A stretch of DNA of 64,000 nucleotides, from contig CAYFPS010000012.1 in assembly GCA_964345075.1 (NCBI GenBank), positions 1 to 64,000 of the forward strand. Reading direction: 5' to 3'. A program made the position numbers and the translations under genes. The DNA is from CAYFPS01 sp964345075. Lineage in GTDB: Bacteria > CAIWAD01. This document shows positions 23,595-33,460 of the stretch, piece after piece (the stretch's first letter is position 1; each line of letters begins with the position of its first letter). The notes below the pieces were generated by a model. It did not search any database, had not been told where the DNA came from, and saw nothing but the letters and a program-made list of their open reading frames with translations.

Positions 23595-26500
23595 GATGTG
23601 GCCTGCGCCAGTTGTTGGGCCTGCTCGCTGAACTTCACACTGACCAGCGTGCTCACGCCCTCCTCGGCCATTGTCACACCGTAGAGTTGATCCGCATAAC
23701 CCATCGTCTTCTTGTTGTGGGTGATGATGATGAACTGTGTCATCCCAGCAAACTCCTGGATGATGGTGTTGAAGCGGGCGATGTTGGCATCGTCCAGCGG
23801 CGCGTCCACCTCGTCCAGAATGCAGAAGGGACTGGGCTTCACCATGTAAATCGCGAAGAGCAGGGCGATGGCTGTGAGCGTTTTTTCGCCACCGGACATC
23901 AGCATCAGGTTCTGAATTTTCTTGCCCGATGGTGTGGCGCTGATCTGGATATCCGCTTCCAGCGGGTCTTCACCCTCAAGCCTTAAATCAGCCTTGCCGT
24001 CGCTGAAAAGCTTAAGGAAGAGGTACTCGAAGTTTTCGCGAATCTTGCCGAAGGTCTCGAAGAAGAGCTCACTGGCCACACGGTTGATGCGCTCGATGGT
24101 TTCCTTCAGCATTCCCTCGGCCTTGCGCAAATCATCCAGCTGGGCACGCAGGAAGGTGCAGCGCTCGTTCTCCGTCTCGTACTCCTCGATGGCCAGAAGG
24201 TTGACCGGCCCCAGGCGGCGAATGCCATCACGCAGCTCGGCCACCCTGCTGCGGGCAGTGGCGCGATCCAGATTCCGCAACTCTTCGCGCTCTTCCAGCG
24301 GCGGCAGGCGCAGCTCCTGCTCGTACTCTTCCTGCACGCGCTCTTTCAGTGCCTGTGTCTTGGCTTCCAGCTCGCGCACTTCCAGCTCAGCCTGATGCTG
24401 CTCGTCTTTCAAGCCATCGCGCTGTCCGCGCAGTTCGCTTTCCTTCTTTTGCAGCTCCTGCTGCTTCTCGCGCAGAATGGCGAGCTCACGGCGGCGGGCA
24501 TCCAGCACTTCCTGCGCGCGTGCCCGAGCTTCATCGGCCACAATGCGCTCCTTTTCGAGCTCGTCGCGGCGCGATTCCATTTGAGTCCGGCGCTCGGCGC
24601 CTTCTTCCATTTCCTTTGCAACCTGCTCCATCCGCTGGCGGCCTTCCGCCACAAAGGAATCCAGCTGCTCCAGCTCGCGCTCAAGGCCTTCGAGGCGTGT
24701 CCGCCCCTTAATGGCCGCACTCTGCGCCGTGGAACGTGCCTCTGCCAGCTGACCGTGACGCTGATTTTCCGACTCCAGTCGATCACCCAGCCGCAGGCTG
24801 TCTTCCTCGGCCTCTTCACGCTCCACGCGAAGCTCATCGAGCAGACGCTTCAGCTCGCCCTCGCGGCTCTCCTGCTCTTCCATGCGGCGCTTCAGCTCAG
24901 CCAGACTGCGCTCAAACTGCTCGGCATCACGGGCAGCGCGCTCGTCCTCAAGGGCAAAGCGCTCCTGCTGGCGTTCCAGATCGCGCAAGGTTTCATCGGA
25001 CTGCGAAAGCAGTCCCCGCCGCTCTTCCAGCTCTTCACCCGCTCGCTTGAGGGCTTCTGAGGCGGCCGCTTCGTCAGCCGTGCGCTGGGCGAGATTTGTA
25101 TCACAGCGATCACGCTCCTCCAGCAGACCATCCAGCTGATAACGCAGGCCCAGATGTCCACTTTCGCCGCCGCTGCCCCGACGCGCCTTGATTGGCGGCC
25201 AGAAGGCTTCGCCATTGGGGCGCAGGTAAAGGCCCTCTGCGGCGTCTTCTGCAGGGTCAGGACTGTTCTCATCCAGCAGCCAGACTTTCCGGAAGAGGAA
25301 GTTCACCAGTGTTCTCAGGCGCTCTTCGCAGTGAACTTTTTCTGCAAAGGGACTTGCCCCCGCCGGTGCTGCCCCAGCAGATGTGGCAGGAACGCGCTCC
25401 AGATTCAGCAGTGTGCAGGCGCCCTTGCCGGCCTCGCGCAGCTTGCTGCTGGCAACTTCCATCGCCTGTGTATCACGCAGAACCAGATAGCCGGCAGCCT
25501 CGCCAAGCGCGGCTTCCAGCGCGGGAAGCAGGGCTTCGTCGGCGTGCAGCAGATTGCCCAGCACATCGATTACACCTTCTTCGCCCGACTCGAGCAGCAG
25601 GCGGGCGCCACCCGGTACGCCTTCGAAGCGGCTCAGCAACCCTTCCAGCAGCTTGATCCGCGCCTGCAGACTGCGCCGCTCGCCTTCCATTTCCTGATGC
25701 TCGCGGCGCTTTTCCTGCAGTGTATCACGGGCAGATTCCTGCAGCTGGATCGCCTGATTGACGCTTTCCAGAGTCTTACCGCGCTTTTCACGGGCTTCCG
25801 ACAACTTCTCCTTCAGCTGCCCGGCATCACGACCGCGCAGCTCGCGATCGGCCTTGAGCAGCCTGAGCTCATCTTCAAGATCTTCGCGGCGACGGCGATC
25901 TCCGTCCAACCCAGCACTTAGCGCAGCCAGACTCGAGCTGGTCCGTGAATGCCTTCCGAGCACGTCCAGCACGGCGGCACGGGCCTTCTCCACGCGGCGC
26001 CGCAGATCTTCCAGACCGCCGGAAGCTTCTTCCAGCGTTCGGTTGGCCTTGCGGAACTCGTCATCCAGCGCGCCTTGAGATCCGCGGGCCTCGTCAACCT
26101 GTGAGGCCAGACCGCTGCGGCGGGATGCACTTTCTTCCAGCCGGGGCTCCAGATCCACCCGCTCCCGGGCCATGCGATCCAGATCGCGTTCGAGAGCACG
26201 CAGACGCTCGCGATTGACCAGGGCTTCTTCTTCCAGCTTGCGGCAACTCTCCCAGGCCGTGCGCAGCTCCTGTTCGGCCTGTTCCTGATGCTGCTCCTCG
26301 GCCAGTACGCGCGTCTGCAGCGAACTGCGATCACGCTCGACTTCGGCGAGATCCCGATCCAGCTTGGATGTTTCCAGATTGTGTCCGCTCATCGCGCCCT
26401 TCAGCGGATCCAGCCGCTCGGACCAGGCCATCAGATCCGCCCGCGCCAGATTCAGGTCTGTATCACGCAATTCGGCGTTCAGCTCGCGATAACGCTCGGT

Positions 26501-27133
26501 ACGCTTGACCTGCCGCTTGAGGACAGCCACCTGGCGCTCTGCCTCGGAGACCACATCCTCCAGCCGCAGCAGGTGCTGGCGGGTTTCATCCAGCTTCCTT
26601 AAGGCTGCGCGGCGCCGGTGCTTGTACTTTGTAACACCGGCAGCTTCTTCAAAAAGGTGACGGCGTTCTTCAGGGCGATCGGAGAGCAGGTCTTCAACCA
26701 TTTTCAGCTCGATCACCGAGTAGCTGCCCGGTCCCATGCCCGTATCCATGAAGAGATCGTTGATATCCTTCAGGCGGCAGGGCTGGCGATTGATCATGTA
26801 TTCCGATTCACCACTGCGGTACAGGCGCCGGGTGATCAGAATCTGGCTGTATTCCATGGGCAGAATGCCACGGGAGTTTTCGATGGTCAGGCTGACTTCG
26901 GCAAAACCCTGCGGCTTGCGGTGGCGGCTTCCGGCAAAGATCACGCTCTCCATCTTGTCCGAGCGCAAGGTCGAGCTCTTCTGCTCACCCAGCACCCAGC
27001 GCACTGAGTCGAGAATATTGGTCTTGCCGCAGCCATTGGGGCCGACCACACAGGTAACACCGCTGGAAAAGTCCACCAGCGTTCGCTGTGCAAAGGATTT
27101 GAAGCCGAAAAGCTCCAGTCGGGAGAGATACAT
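23591..27133 (-). CDS. smc: Chromosome segregation ATPase SMC
   Basis: The 1180-aa protein is full length. The N-terminal head has Walker A GPNGCGKTN at 31-39 and a Q-loop-like GEQKSSTLRSDKMESVIFAGS. Long coiled coils follow (about 170-500 and 660-1000), with a hinge between (GVIDVLGNLLHADEALLPALEAALG, then RPNGEAFWPP). The C-terminal head has signature LMSGGEKTLTAIALLFAIYM and Walker B FCILDEVDAPLDDANI. SMC with ScpA/ScpB compacts and segregates chromosomes; scpA and scpB are not in this window. Four exact octamers (25097, 25469, 25721, 26459) are all read as a GAT-ACA pair, giving CDT or RDT in the protein. The 127 bp before the gene hold the 7-bp inverted repeat GCCCTGC/GCAGGGC. Confidence 0.98.
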   Translation of the reverse strand: MYLSRLELFGFKSFAQRTLVDFSSGVTCVVGPNGCGKTNILDSVRWVLGEQKSSTLRSDKMESVIFAGSRHRKPQGFAEVSLTIENSRGILPMEYSQILITRRLYRSGESEYMINRQPCRLKDINDLFMDTGMGPGSYSVIELKMVEDLLSDRPEERRHLFEEAAGVTKYKHRRRAALRKLDETRQHLLRLEDVVSEAERQVAVLKRQVKRTERYRELNAELRDTDLNLARADLMAWSERLDPLKGAMSGHNLETSKLDRDLAEVERDRSSLQTRVLAEEQHQEQAEQELRTAWESCRKLEEEALVNRERLRALERDLDRMARERVDLEPRLEESASRRSGLASQVDEARGSQGALDDEFRKANRTLEEASGGLEDLRRRVEKARAAVLDVLGRHSRTSSSLAALSAGLDGDRRRREDLEDELRLLKADRELRGRDAGQLKEKLSEAREKRGKTLESVNQAIQLQESARDTLQEKRREHQEMEGERRSLQARIKLLEGLLSRFEGVPGGARLLLESGEEGVIDVLGNLLHADEALLPALEAALGEAAGYLVLRDTQAMEVASSKLREAGKGACTLLNLERVPATSAGAAPAGASPFAEKVHCEERLRTLVNFLFRKVWLLDENSPDPAEDAAEGLYLRPNGEAFWPPIKARRGSGGESGHLGLRYQLDGLLEERDRCDTNLAQRTADEAAASEALKRAGEELEERRGLLSQSDETLRDLERQQERFALEDERAARDAEQFERSLAELKRRMEEQESREGELKRLLDELRVEREEAEEDSLRLGDRLESENQRHGQLAEARSTAQSAAIKGRTRLEGLERELEQLDSFVAEGRQRMEQVAKEMEEGAERRTQMESRRDELEKERIVADEARARAQEVLDARRRELAILREKQQELQKKESELRGQRDGLKDEQHQAELEVRELEAKTQALKERVQEEYEQELRLPPLEEREELRNLDRATARSRVAELRDGIRRLGPVNLLAIEEYETENERCTFLRAQLDDLRKAEGMLKETIERINRVASELFFETFGKIRENFEYLFLKLFSDGKADLRLEGEDPLEADIQISATPSGKKIQNLMLMSGGEKTLTAIALLFAIYMVKPSPFCILDEVDAPLDDANIARFNTIIQEFAGMTQFIIITHNKKTMGYADQLYGVTMAEEGVSTLVSVKFSEQAQQLAQATS

Positions 27134-27260
27134 GCAGGTTCCACACTAGTCGGAATTCACTCTTGGCCCTGCCGGATCGTACGCAGGGCAAGCTGTAAAG
27201 ATAAGGAAGTAGAAGCGGCCTCGCCCTCTTTCGGGGCAGGCAAAGGGCCCTTAACCGGGA

Positions 27261-28301
27261 TCAGTCATAGCCCCATTCATCTTGATCATCAAAGAGATCG
27301 AGATCCCGTCGAGGACGGCGGCGACGATTTTGAGGTTCAGCTGCCGGTTCATCGGCTGCGTCATCCGCGGCCGGGCTTTGCGGCTCCCGGCTGCCTGAAT
27401 CAGCGCTGGCCTTGTCCGCCTCCTGCTTTTCAGCCTTTGGCGCAGCATCTGGCCTTTCCCCATCCGCTTCCGGTTCTGGTCCCGAATCATTGCCATCGTC
27501 AGAATCGCCCTCCTGATCACCGGAAGGGCTATCCGGCGGCGGGGGATTGTCTTCTGTCTCGGCTTCCATGCGGCGTCGGTAGACAATGCGGCTGATCAGG
27601 ATCGACAATTCGAAGAGGAGGTAAACAGGACCGGCCAGCATCACCTGACTGATCGGATCCGGCGGAGTCAGAATCGCGGATGTCAGCAGGATGCCCACGA
27701 TCGCGTGCCGACGGAACTTGCTTAGGGTGGCCGGTGATACAATGCCCATTCGTGAAAGAATGAAAATCACCAGCGGCAGCTCAAAGACCAGCCCAAAGGC
27801 CAGAACCAGTTGTGTGACAAATCCGATGTAGCGGCTCAGTGACCACTGGTTGGCGACTTCCGAAGTGGCAAATGTCAGGAAGAACTCGGTGGCAAAGGAG
27901 AGCATGTTGAAGCCAAAGGCCGCTCCCCCCAGAAAGCAGACACTGGCTGAAAGGATGATGGGAAAGGCCGCACGCCGCTCCTTTTTGTGCAGGCCCGGTG
28001 ATACAAATCGCCAGATCTGCCAGAAAACCAGCGGACTGACCACCATCAGGCCGGCAAAGAGGGCGATCTTCACATGAACGATGAAGCCTTCGGTCGGGGC
28101 CAGCAACACAAGTTGCCCGGCACCTTCACCCACTCGGGCGGCGGCGCGATCAAAGGGCAGGGTAAGCAGGGACTGGATACGGTCGGCAAAGGCAAAGCAG
28201 GCAACCATGCCTGCCAGCAGCATGATGATCACGCGAAACAGCGTGCCACGCAGCTCTTCAAGATGCTCGAGAAAACTCATCTCGCTTCTGCGCGCGGCCA
28301 C
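27261..28301 (-). CDS. tatC: Twin-arginine translocase subunit TatC with long acidic C-terminal tail
   Basis: This 346-aa protein has a six-helix TatC core in residues about 8-235. Features are MSFLEHLEELRGTLFRV (signal-recognition loop with the conserved glutamate), FRFVSPGLHKKERR, FATEFFLTFA, and FELPLVIFILSRMGIVSPATLSKFRRHAIV. TatC recognises twin-arginine signals for export of folded proteins. The last 105 residues are unusual: low complexity, rich in Asp, Glu, Pro, Ala and Ser, ending in an Arg cluster (RRRRPRRDLDLFDDQDEWGYD). Normal TatC is about 250 aa. The start is GTG 28301 with AAGGA upstream; ATG 28280 (MSFLEH) is an alternative. tatA/tatB are not nearby. Octamers lie at 27734 and 27998. 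Confidence 0.93.
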   Translation of the reverse strand: MAARRSEMSFLEHLEELRGTLFRVIIMLLAGMVACFAFADRIQSLLTLPFDRAAARVGEGAGQLVLLAPTEGFIVHVKIALFAGLMVVSPLVFWQIWRFVSPGLHKKERRAAFPIILSASVCFLGGAAFGFNMLSFATEFFLTFATSEVANQWSLSRYIGFVTQLVLAFGLVFELPLVIFILSRMGIVSPATLSKFRRHAIVGILLTSAILTPPDPISQVMLAGPVYLLFELSILISRIVYRRRMEAETEDNPPPPDSPSGDQEGDSDDGNDSGPEPEADGERPDAAPKAEKQEADKASADSGSREPQSPAADDAADEPAAEPQNRRRRPRRDLDLFDDQDEWGYD

Positions 28302-28310
28302 GGCTATTCC

Positions 28311-29011
<701 letters not shown>

Positions 29012-29015
<4 letters not shown>

Positions 29016-29275
29016 GCGCCGGCTCCGGGCTGCACACTGTAATCGGCCTCCCAGGACTCCGTGTTCGGATTGACCAGTAGACGACGGCAGATCTGCTCCA
29101 CCTCGCGCTTCACTTCTTCGAGATCGCTCTGATCAAAATCGAGTGTCACGAATTTACCCATGCGGCAGGCACAGGCAGCATTGAAACCGAGGCTTTCCAG
29201 GGCATGCAGCACAGTCTGGCCCTGAGGATCAAGAATAGAGGCCTTGGGCATGATGCGAATGCGGGCCTGAATCAT
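29012..29275 (-). CDS. purS: Phosphoribosylformylglycinamidine synthase subunit PurS
   Basis: The 87-aa protein matches PurS: ARIRIMPKASILDPQGQTVLHALESLGF, then FVTLDFDQSD and VEQICRRLLVNPNTESWEADY. PurS bridges PurQ and PurL in the three-part FGAM synthase. The stop overlaps the purQ start by 4 nt. Two Cys in ACACRMGK replace the usual small residues, with no known consequence. Confidence 0.94.
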
Positions 29276-29290
29276 GGGTATCTCCTCTTG

Positions 29291-30076
29291 TCAGGAATGA
29301 GCTTCGTCGCTCCACTCCTGTTCTTCGCTTTCGTCCTGAAGGTCATTCTGGCGCAGGTGACGCACCAGGTTAAGCACAAGGTAGATCACGGCAGCAGGCA
29401 GGAGAGCCAGACTCTGCAGGAAAAGAATGCTGCCCAGCACCAGAATGAAGAGCGTGAAGCGCCAGCTGTTGCGCCCGCCCTGCTTCAGGCTGAAATAAGG
29501 CATGCCCTCAAAGCGGACACGGCTCACCATCAACAGACTGGCCACCAGCGTCAACGGCAGCAGACCCTTGACCCAAAAGTGTCCCATGTCCAGTTCGTGA
29601 AAAAAGAGCACATAGGAGGCGATCAGACCGGCTGAGGCAGGAATGGGCAGCCCGGCAAAGAACTTGCTCTTGGCCGACTCTACACCGGTTTCCACATTAA
29701 AGCGCGCCAGACGGAAGGTGCCGAAGATCAGCGGCATGGCGGCAATCAGAAAGCCGGCCAGCCCCCAGAGCGGGCCACGCGCCGACCATGCGGCAAAGTG
29801 CATGTAATACAACAGAACCGAGGGCGCCAAACCAAAGGAGATGGCATCACTCAAGGAATCCAGTTCCTTGCCCAGCGCGCTTTGTGTACCAATGGCACGC
29901 GCCAGTTTCCCGTCCATCGCGTCCAGAATGGCTGCAACGACAATGAACCAGGCAGCCTGCACTTCGCCTCCGCCCAGCCCCAGTCCATGGCGAATCAGAC
30001 TGGCTACCGCAGCAAAACCGAAGAGCACATTGAGAAAGGTGATCAGGTTGGGCAGACGATCAATGGGTCGATTCAT
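29291..30076 (-). CDS. pssA: CDP-diacylglycerol-serine O-phosphatidyltransferase
   Basis: The 261-aa integral membrane protein has the CDP-alcohol phosphatidyltransferase motif D-G-x2-A-R-x8-G-x3-D-x3-D within DAMDGKLARAIG, GKELDSLSD. About eight membrane spans surround it. It makes phosphatidylserine from CDP-diacylglycerol and serine, the substrate of the next enzyme, Psd, whose gene overlaps upstream. ATG 30076 is preceded by GGAG at 6-7 nt, so I prefer it over a TTG at 30088. The stop lies 15 nt from purS. Confidence 0.94.
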   Translation of the reverse strand: MNRPIDRLPNLITFLNVLFGFAAVASLIRHGLGLGGGEVQAAWFIVVAAILDAMDGKLARAIGTQSALGKELDSLSDAISFGLAPSVLLYYMHFAAWSARGPLWGLAGFLIAAMPLIFGTFRLARFNVETGVESAKSKFFAGLPIPASAGLIASYVLFFHELDMGHFWVKGLLPLTLVASLLMVSRVRFEGMPYFSLKQGGRNSWRFTLFILVLGSILFLQSLALLPAAVIYLVLNLVRHLRQNDLQDESEEQEWSDEAHS

Positions 30077-30725
30077 GCGGAACTCCAATCACGGTTTCAC
30101 CAGCCACGACCCTGTCGCCGGGACGCACCTTGATGTTGAATTCAATGGGCAGGAAATGGTCCATACGGCTGCCCAGCTTGATAATGCCATAGCGCTCCGA
30201 GCGCTTCAGCTCACTGCCTTCATGCACGTGGCAGCGGACACGGCGAGCAAGAAATCCGGCAATCTGTCGAAAAGCCACCTTCTGCCCCGCAGCATTTTCC
30301 ATGCAGACGAGATTGGCTTCGTTTTCCTCGCTGCTCTTTTCGTTAAAGGCCATCAGGTACTTGCCCGGTCGGTACTGGACCTTTGTCACACGGCCCGCGA
30401 TTGGCGCGCGGTTAACGTGCACGTCCAGTGGACTCATGAAGACTGTCACACGGTTCGCAGGGCCGTCAATCTCGCTGCAGTGATCCAGTGACACAACCTG
30501 TAGCACCTTGCCGTCGGCCGCACTCACCACATGGCCTTCAGGCGCCTGGCTACTGCGCTCGGGGTTGCGATAAAACCAGACAAGAAAACTCCCGCCCAGA
30601 ATCATCAGCAGTCCGAGGGTTCGTATCACATTCAGGTCCAGCACGTAGCCACCTGCAAAGACAAGGGCTGCGCCAATCACGAATAGAGTGAAAATGGCAC
30701 GCTGACCTTCCTGATGAATTCCCAT
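30060..30725 (-). CDS. psd: Phosphatidylserine decarboxylase proenzyme (short form)
   Basis: The 221-aa protein has two N-terminal membrane spans (residues about 9-50) and the Psd core: SPLDVHVNRAPIAGRV, MAFNEKSSEENEAN, and IIKLGSRMDHFLP near residues 181-193. Cleavage between G185 and S186 would create the pyruvoyl group of the small subunit. It is the short, archaeal/FCB-like form. It converts phosphatidylserine to phosphatidylethanolamine. ATG 30725 overlaps the purC stop (TGATG), and the 3' end overlaps pssA by 17 nt. Confidence 0.94.
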   Translation of the reverse strand: MGIHQEGQRAIFTLFVIGAALVFAGGYVLDLNVIRTLGLLMILGGSFLVWFYRNPERSSQAPEGHVVSAADGKVLQVVSLDHCSEIDGPANRVTVFMSPLDVHVNRAPIAGRVTKVQYRPGKYLMAFNEKSSEENEANLVCMENAAGQKVAFRQIAGFLARRVRCHVHEGSELKRSERYGIIKLGSRMDHFLPIEFNIKVRPGDRVVAGETVIGVPHESTH

Positions 30726-31426
30726 CAACCGATCACTTTCTCGAGAACCTCGCGGTAGATATCCTCCGCGGCATTCATGTTGGATTTGAGACAGTCTGAA
30801 TCATACTTCTTGCGCGTGCGGCGATCCCACAAGCGGCAGGTGTCGGGACTGATTTCATCACCCACCAGCACCACGCCCTTGTCCTTGCCGAATTCCAGTG
30901 TGAAGTCCACCAGAATCAGATCACGGCGATCAAAAAAGCTGCGCAGGACGGCGTTGACCTTGCTGGCCAGACGACCCAGCGCTTTCAGTTCATCATCACT
31001 GGCCAGCTGGAAAGCCAGGCAGTGACTGGGATTGACCATGGTCGGCGCCAGCCCCGGACGCTTGAGATAATGCTCGATCACCGGATAGTCCAGCAGCTGG
31101 CCTTCCTGCAGGGAAAAGCGCTCGACCATGTCTCCGGCGGCGATGTTGCGCACGTGTACAGTCAGGGGCAACATGTCCAGACGACGCACCTTGATGCGAC
31201 CCTTGCCGACACTTTCGATAAAGTGATGACCGATGTTGTAGCTCTCCAGGTAGCGGAACACAGCCTCGGAAAAGGCGGCGCAGACTTCACCCTTACCCTT
31301 GAAAGGCACCTTGACCCTGCCATCGGGCAGGATCGCCTCGTCGAGGAACTCCATGACAAGCGTGCCCGGACCGTCCTCGTGCAGGCGCTTGGTGCGTCCC
31401 GTCTCAATACTGCTGTTGCGTCCCAC
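30725..31426 (-). CDS. purC: Phosphoribosylaminoimidazole-succinocarboxamide synthase
   Basis: SAICAR synthetase contains GRTKRLHEDGPGTLVMEFLDEA, LDMLPLTVHVRNIAAGDM, LVDFTLEFGKDKGVVLVGDEISPDTCRLWD. It joins aspartate to CAIR in purine synthesis. The N-terminus is uncertain. I prefer GTG 31426 (233 aa), with AAGGGAG about 6 nt upstream and normal family length; the only longer option is a TTG at 31498 that would overlap the htrA stop by 29 nt. It is coupled to psd by a TGATG overlap. Confidence 0.93.
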   Translation of the reverse strand: MGRNSSIETGRTKRLHEDGPGTLVMEFLDEAILPDGRVKVPFKGKGEVCAAFSEAVFRYLESYNIGHHFIESVGKGRIKVRRLDMLPLTVHVRNIAAGDMVERFSLQEGQLLDYPVIEHYLKRPGLAPTMVNPSHCLAFQLASDDELKALGRLASKVNAVLRSFFDRRDLILVDFTLEFGKDKGVVLVGDEISPDTCRLWDRRTRKKYDSDCLKSNMNAAEDIYREVLEKVIG

Positions 31427-31469
31427 GACCACTCCCTTTTTTGACAGGGTCCAACGACTCACAGAATCT

Positions 31470-32639
31470 CTAATTGCCGTCCGGCTTGGATCCGGCAATC
31501 ATTGCCACGCTTAAAACATCCCTTTCGCGGAAAAGCTCGAGCACCATGCGATCGCCCACCTTGATGTCCTGATCGGCGATGATCTCCTTGATGCTGCGGG
31601 AATTCTTCACTTCGCGCCCATTGATGCTGAGCAGAATGTCGTTCTCCTGAAGGCCCGCCCGCTCAGCCGGACTGCCCGGATTGAGCTCCACGATCAGCAC
31701 ACCATGATCGCCCCGGTACTTCAAGCCAAGGGCGGTGGCGCGATTGAGATCACGAATCCAGATGCCGGTCCAGATGTCCCGGTCGACGAAACCACGAGTC
31801 ATCAGGTCCTTCATGATCTCGCGAACACGGTTGACCGGAATCGCAAAGCCCAGACCCACAGACCCGCCATTGCGGCTGTAAATCATGGTATTCATGCCGA
31901 CAACCTGCCCCAGCGCATTCAGCAGCGGACCGCCTGAATTGCCGGGATTGATGGCGGCATCGGTCTGCAGCATGCCGATGAATACACGCTCGTCATCCTG
32001 CGCGCCAAAGTCGCGTTCCGTTGCACTGACAACACCCACCGTCACACTGGGACTGCTCTTGGCAAAGAGGCCGAAGGGATTACCCACTGCAATGGCCCAC
32101 TCGCCGATGATGACTTCATCCGAGTCGCCCATCTCCACGGTGGGATAGCCTTCCCCCTCAAGATCCAGCAGAGCGATGTCCGAGTTGTAATCGGCACCGA
32201 CGATCTCGGCCGAGACCTCGCGGCCATCGGGCAGTGTAACCACAATCTTGCGCGCCTGATGGACCACGTGTTCGTTGGTCAGCACCAGTCCATCGCTGGA
32301 AATGATGAAGCCCGAGCCCAGATTCTGCACCGGATGCTCGACCACGCGATCGGGAAAGAGCTGCCCCCAGAAGGGGTCACGGCTGAAAGGGCTGCGTTCG
32401 ATGTAGCGCTCGACCTGCACAACATTGATACCGACCACTGCCGGCTCCGCCAGTGCTACGGCCTGCGTGATCGCGTTGCTTCTGCCCTCGTGCAGGTTCT
32501 GTGTGACACGATCGATCTTTGGGACGGCGCTCGCCTCTTCGGCCTTCATCGGGGTGAAGGCGCGCAGAAGGGCCAGCCCCAGGATCATGCCCAGGACCAG
32601 CCAGATGCCATCGCGCAGTCGATGTATCACGCTTGACAT
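31470..32639 (-). CDS. HtrA/Deg-family serine protease with one PDZ domain
   Basis: The 389-aa protein is anchored by an N-terminal helix (IWLVLGMILGLALLRAF). The trypsin-like domain has the triad H124 (TNEHVV), D154 (NSDIALL) and S235 (PGNSGGPLL). One PDZ domain follows (RGDHGVLIVELNPGSPAERAGLQENDILLSINGREVKN, about 305-380). A single PDZ and a membrane anchor make it DegS-like in layout, so it may be a regulatory or quality-control envelope protease. Its ATG directly follows the fsa stop with no gap. One TGTATCAC lies near the start (32623). Confidence 0.94.
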   Translation of the reverse strand: MSSVIHRLRDGIWLVLGMILGLALLRAFTPMKAEEASAVPKIDRVTQNLHEGRSNAITQAVALAEPAVVGINVVQVERYIERSPFSRDPFWGQLFPDRVVEHPVQNLGSGFIISSDGLVLTNEHVVHQARKIVVTLPDGREVSAEIVGADYNSDIALLDLEGEGYPTVEMGDSDEVIIGEWAIAVGNPFGLFAKSSPSVTVGVVSATERDFGAQDDERVFIGMLQTDAAINPGNSGGPLLNALGQVVGMNTMIYSRNGGSVGLGFAIPVNRVREIMKDLMTRGFVDRDIWTGIWIRDLNRATALGLKYRGDHGVLIVELNPGSPAERAGLQENDILLSINGREVKNSRSIKEIIADQDIKVGDRMVLELFRERDVLSVAMIAGSKPDGN

Positions 32640-33287
32640 TTACTGCTGGGGAACCTTTTCCCAGTCCTTCAGGAACTGCTCAATGCCCTTGTCCGTCAGC
32701 GGATGACGGGAGAGCTGCTGAATGACCTTGAAGGGAATGGTAGAAATGTCCGCGCCGATCATGGCCGACTCCTGCACGTGCACAGGGTGACGGATGCTGG
32801 CGACGATGATCTCCGTGTCGATTCCGTAGTTGTCGTAGATGCGGCGAATGTCGGCGATCAGGGCCATGCCATTCTGGCCGATGTCGTCCAGGCGGCCGAC
32901 AAAGGGGCTGACAAAGGTCGCACCGGCGCGGGCAGCCATCAGGGCCTGCAGCGGCTGGAAGATCAAGGTCACGTTGGTCATGATGCCGTCGGTGGACAGC
33001 GCCTTGACGGCCTTCAAACCCTCAACGGTCATGGGGATCTTGACGCAGACGTTCTTGTGCATGGCGGCCAGCTCACGGCCTTCGCGGATCATGCCTTCCG
33101 CATCCAGACTGACCACTTCCGCATTGACCGGACCATCCACGATCTCGCAGATGTCCAGAATCAGCTCCTTGAAGGGGCGATTCTCGCGGGCAACCAGGGT
33201 CGGGTTGGTTGTCACACCGTGCAGGACGCCAATTTTCGCAGCTTCGCGGATCTCGTCCAGATTGGCGGTATCGATGAAGAACTTCAT
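32640..33287 (-). CDS. fsa: Transaldolase/fructose-6-phosphate aldolase family protein
   Basis: The 215-aa TIM-barrel protein begins MKFFIDTANLDEIREA and has GVTTNPTLVARE, the Schiff-base lysine K83 in CVKIPMTVEGLKAV, TFVSPFVGRLDDIGQNG and ASIRHPVHV. This is the small TalC/Fsa group; it may act as transaldolase in the pentose phosphate pathway, which sequence alone cannot separate from fructose-6-phosphate aldolase. It abuts htrA with no gap. The 264 bp upstream hold the repeats described below. Confidence 0.92.
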   Translation of the reverse strand: MKFFIDTANLDEIREAAKIGVLHGVTTNPTLVARENRPFKELILDICEIVDGPVNAEVVSLDAEGMIREGRELAAMHKNVCVKIPMTVEGLKAVKALSTDGIMTNVTLIFQPLQALMAARAGATFVSPFVGRLDDIGQNGMALIADIRRIYDNYGIDTEIIVASIRHPVHVQESAMIGADISTIPFKVIQQLSRHPLTDKGIEQFLKDWEKVPQQ

Positions 33288-33395
33288 GCTGATTCCTTCC
33301 GTGTATCGTTTGTTTTGATTGCTCGTTTGTCCATCAAGGGCGTCAGGTTTCTTTGACGCTTTTTGACGGTCATCGTCATATCAGCTTTGTGGACC

Positions 33396-33428
33396 CTGGC
33401 ACTCACCTGGCACTCACCTGGCACCAAC
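33396..33428. repeat. Three tandem 11-bp units
   Basis: CTGGCACTCAC occurs twice in a row, followed by the variant CTGGCACCAAC. It lies 32 bp from the 118-bp dispersed repeat. The other copy of that repeat also has short tandem repeats close by. No function is evident. Confidence 0.85.
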
Positions 33429-33460
33429 CCGGAACCAGAGTCCGGTTAGCAGTTACCAGC

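Noticed and set aside
33340..33364. Plus-strand hairpin GCGTCA/TGACGC followed by five T
   Set aside because: It could be a terminator, but no plus-strand gene lies upstream; with a 6-bp stem it may be chance.
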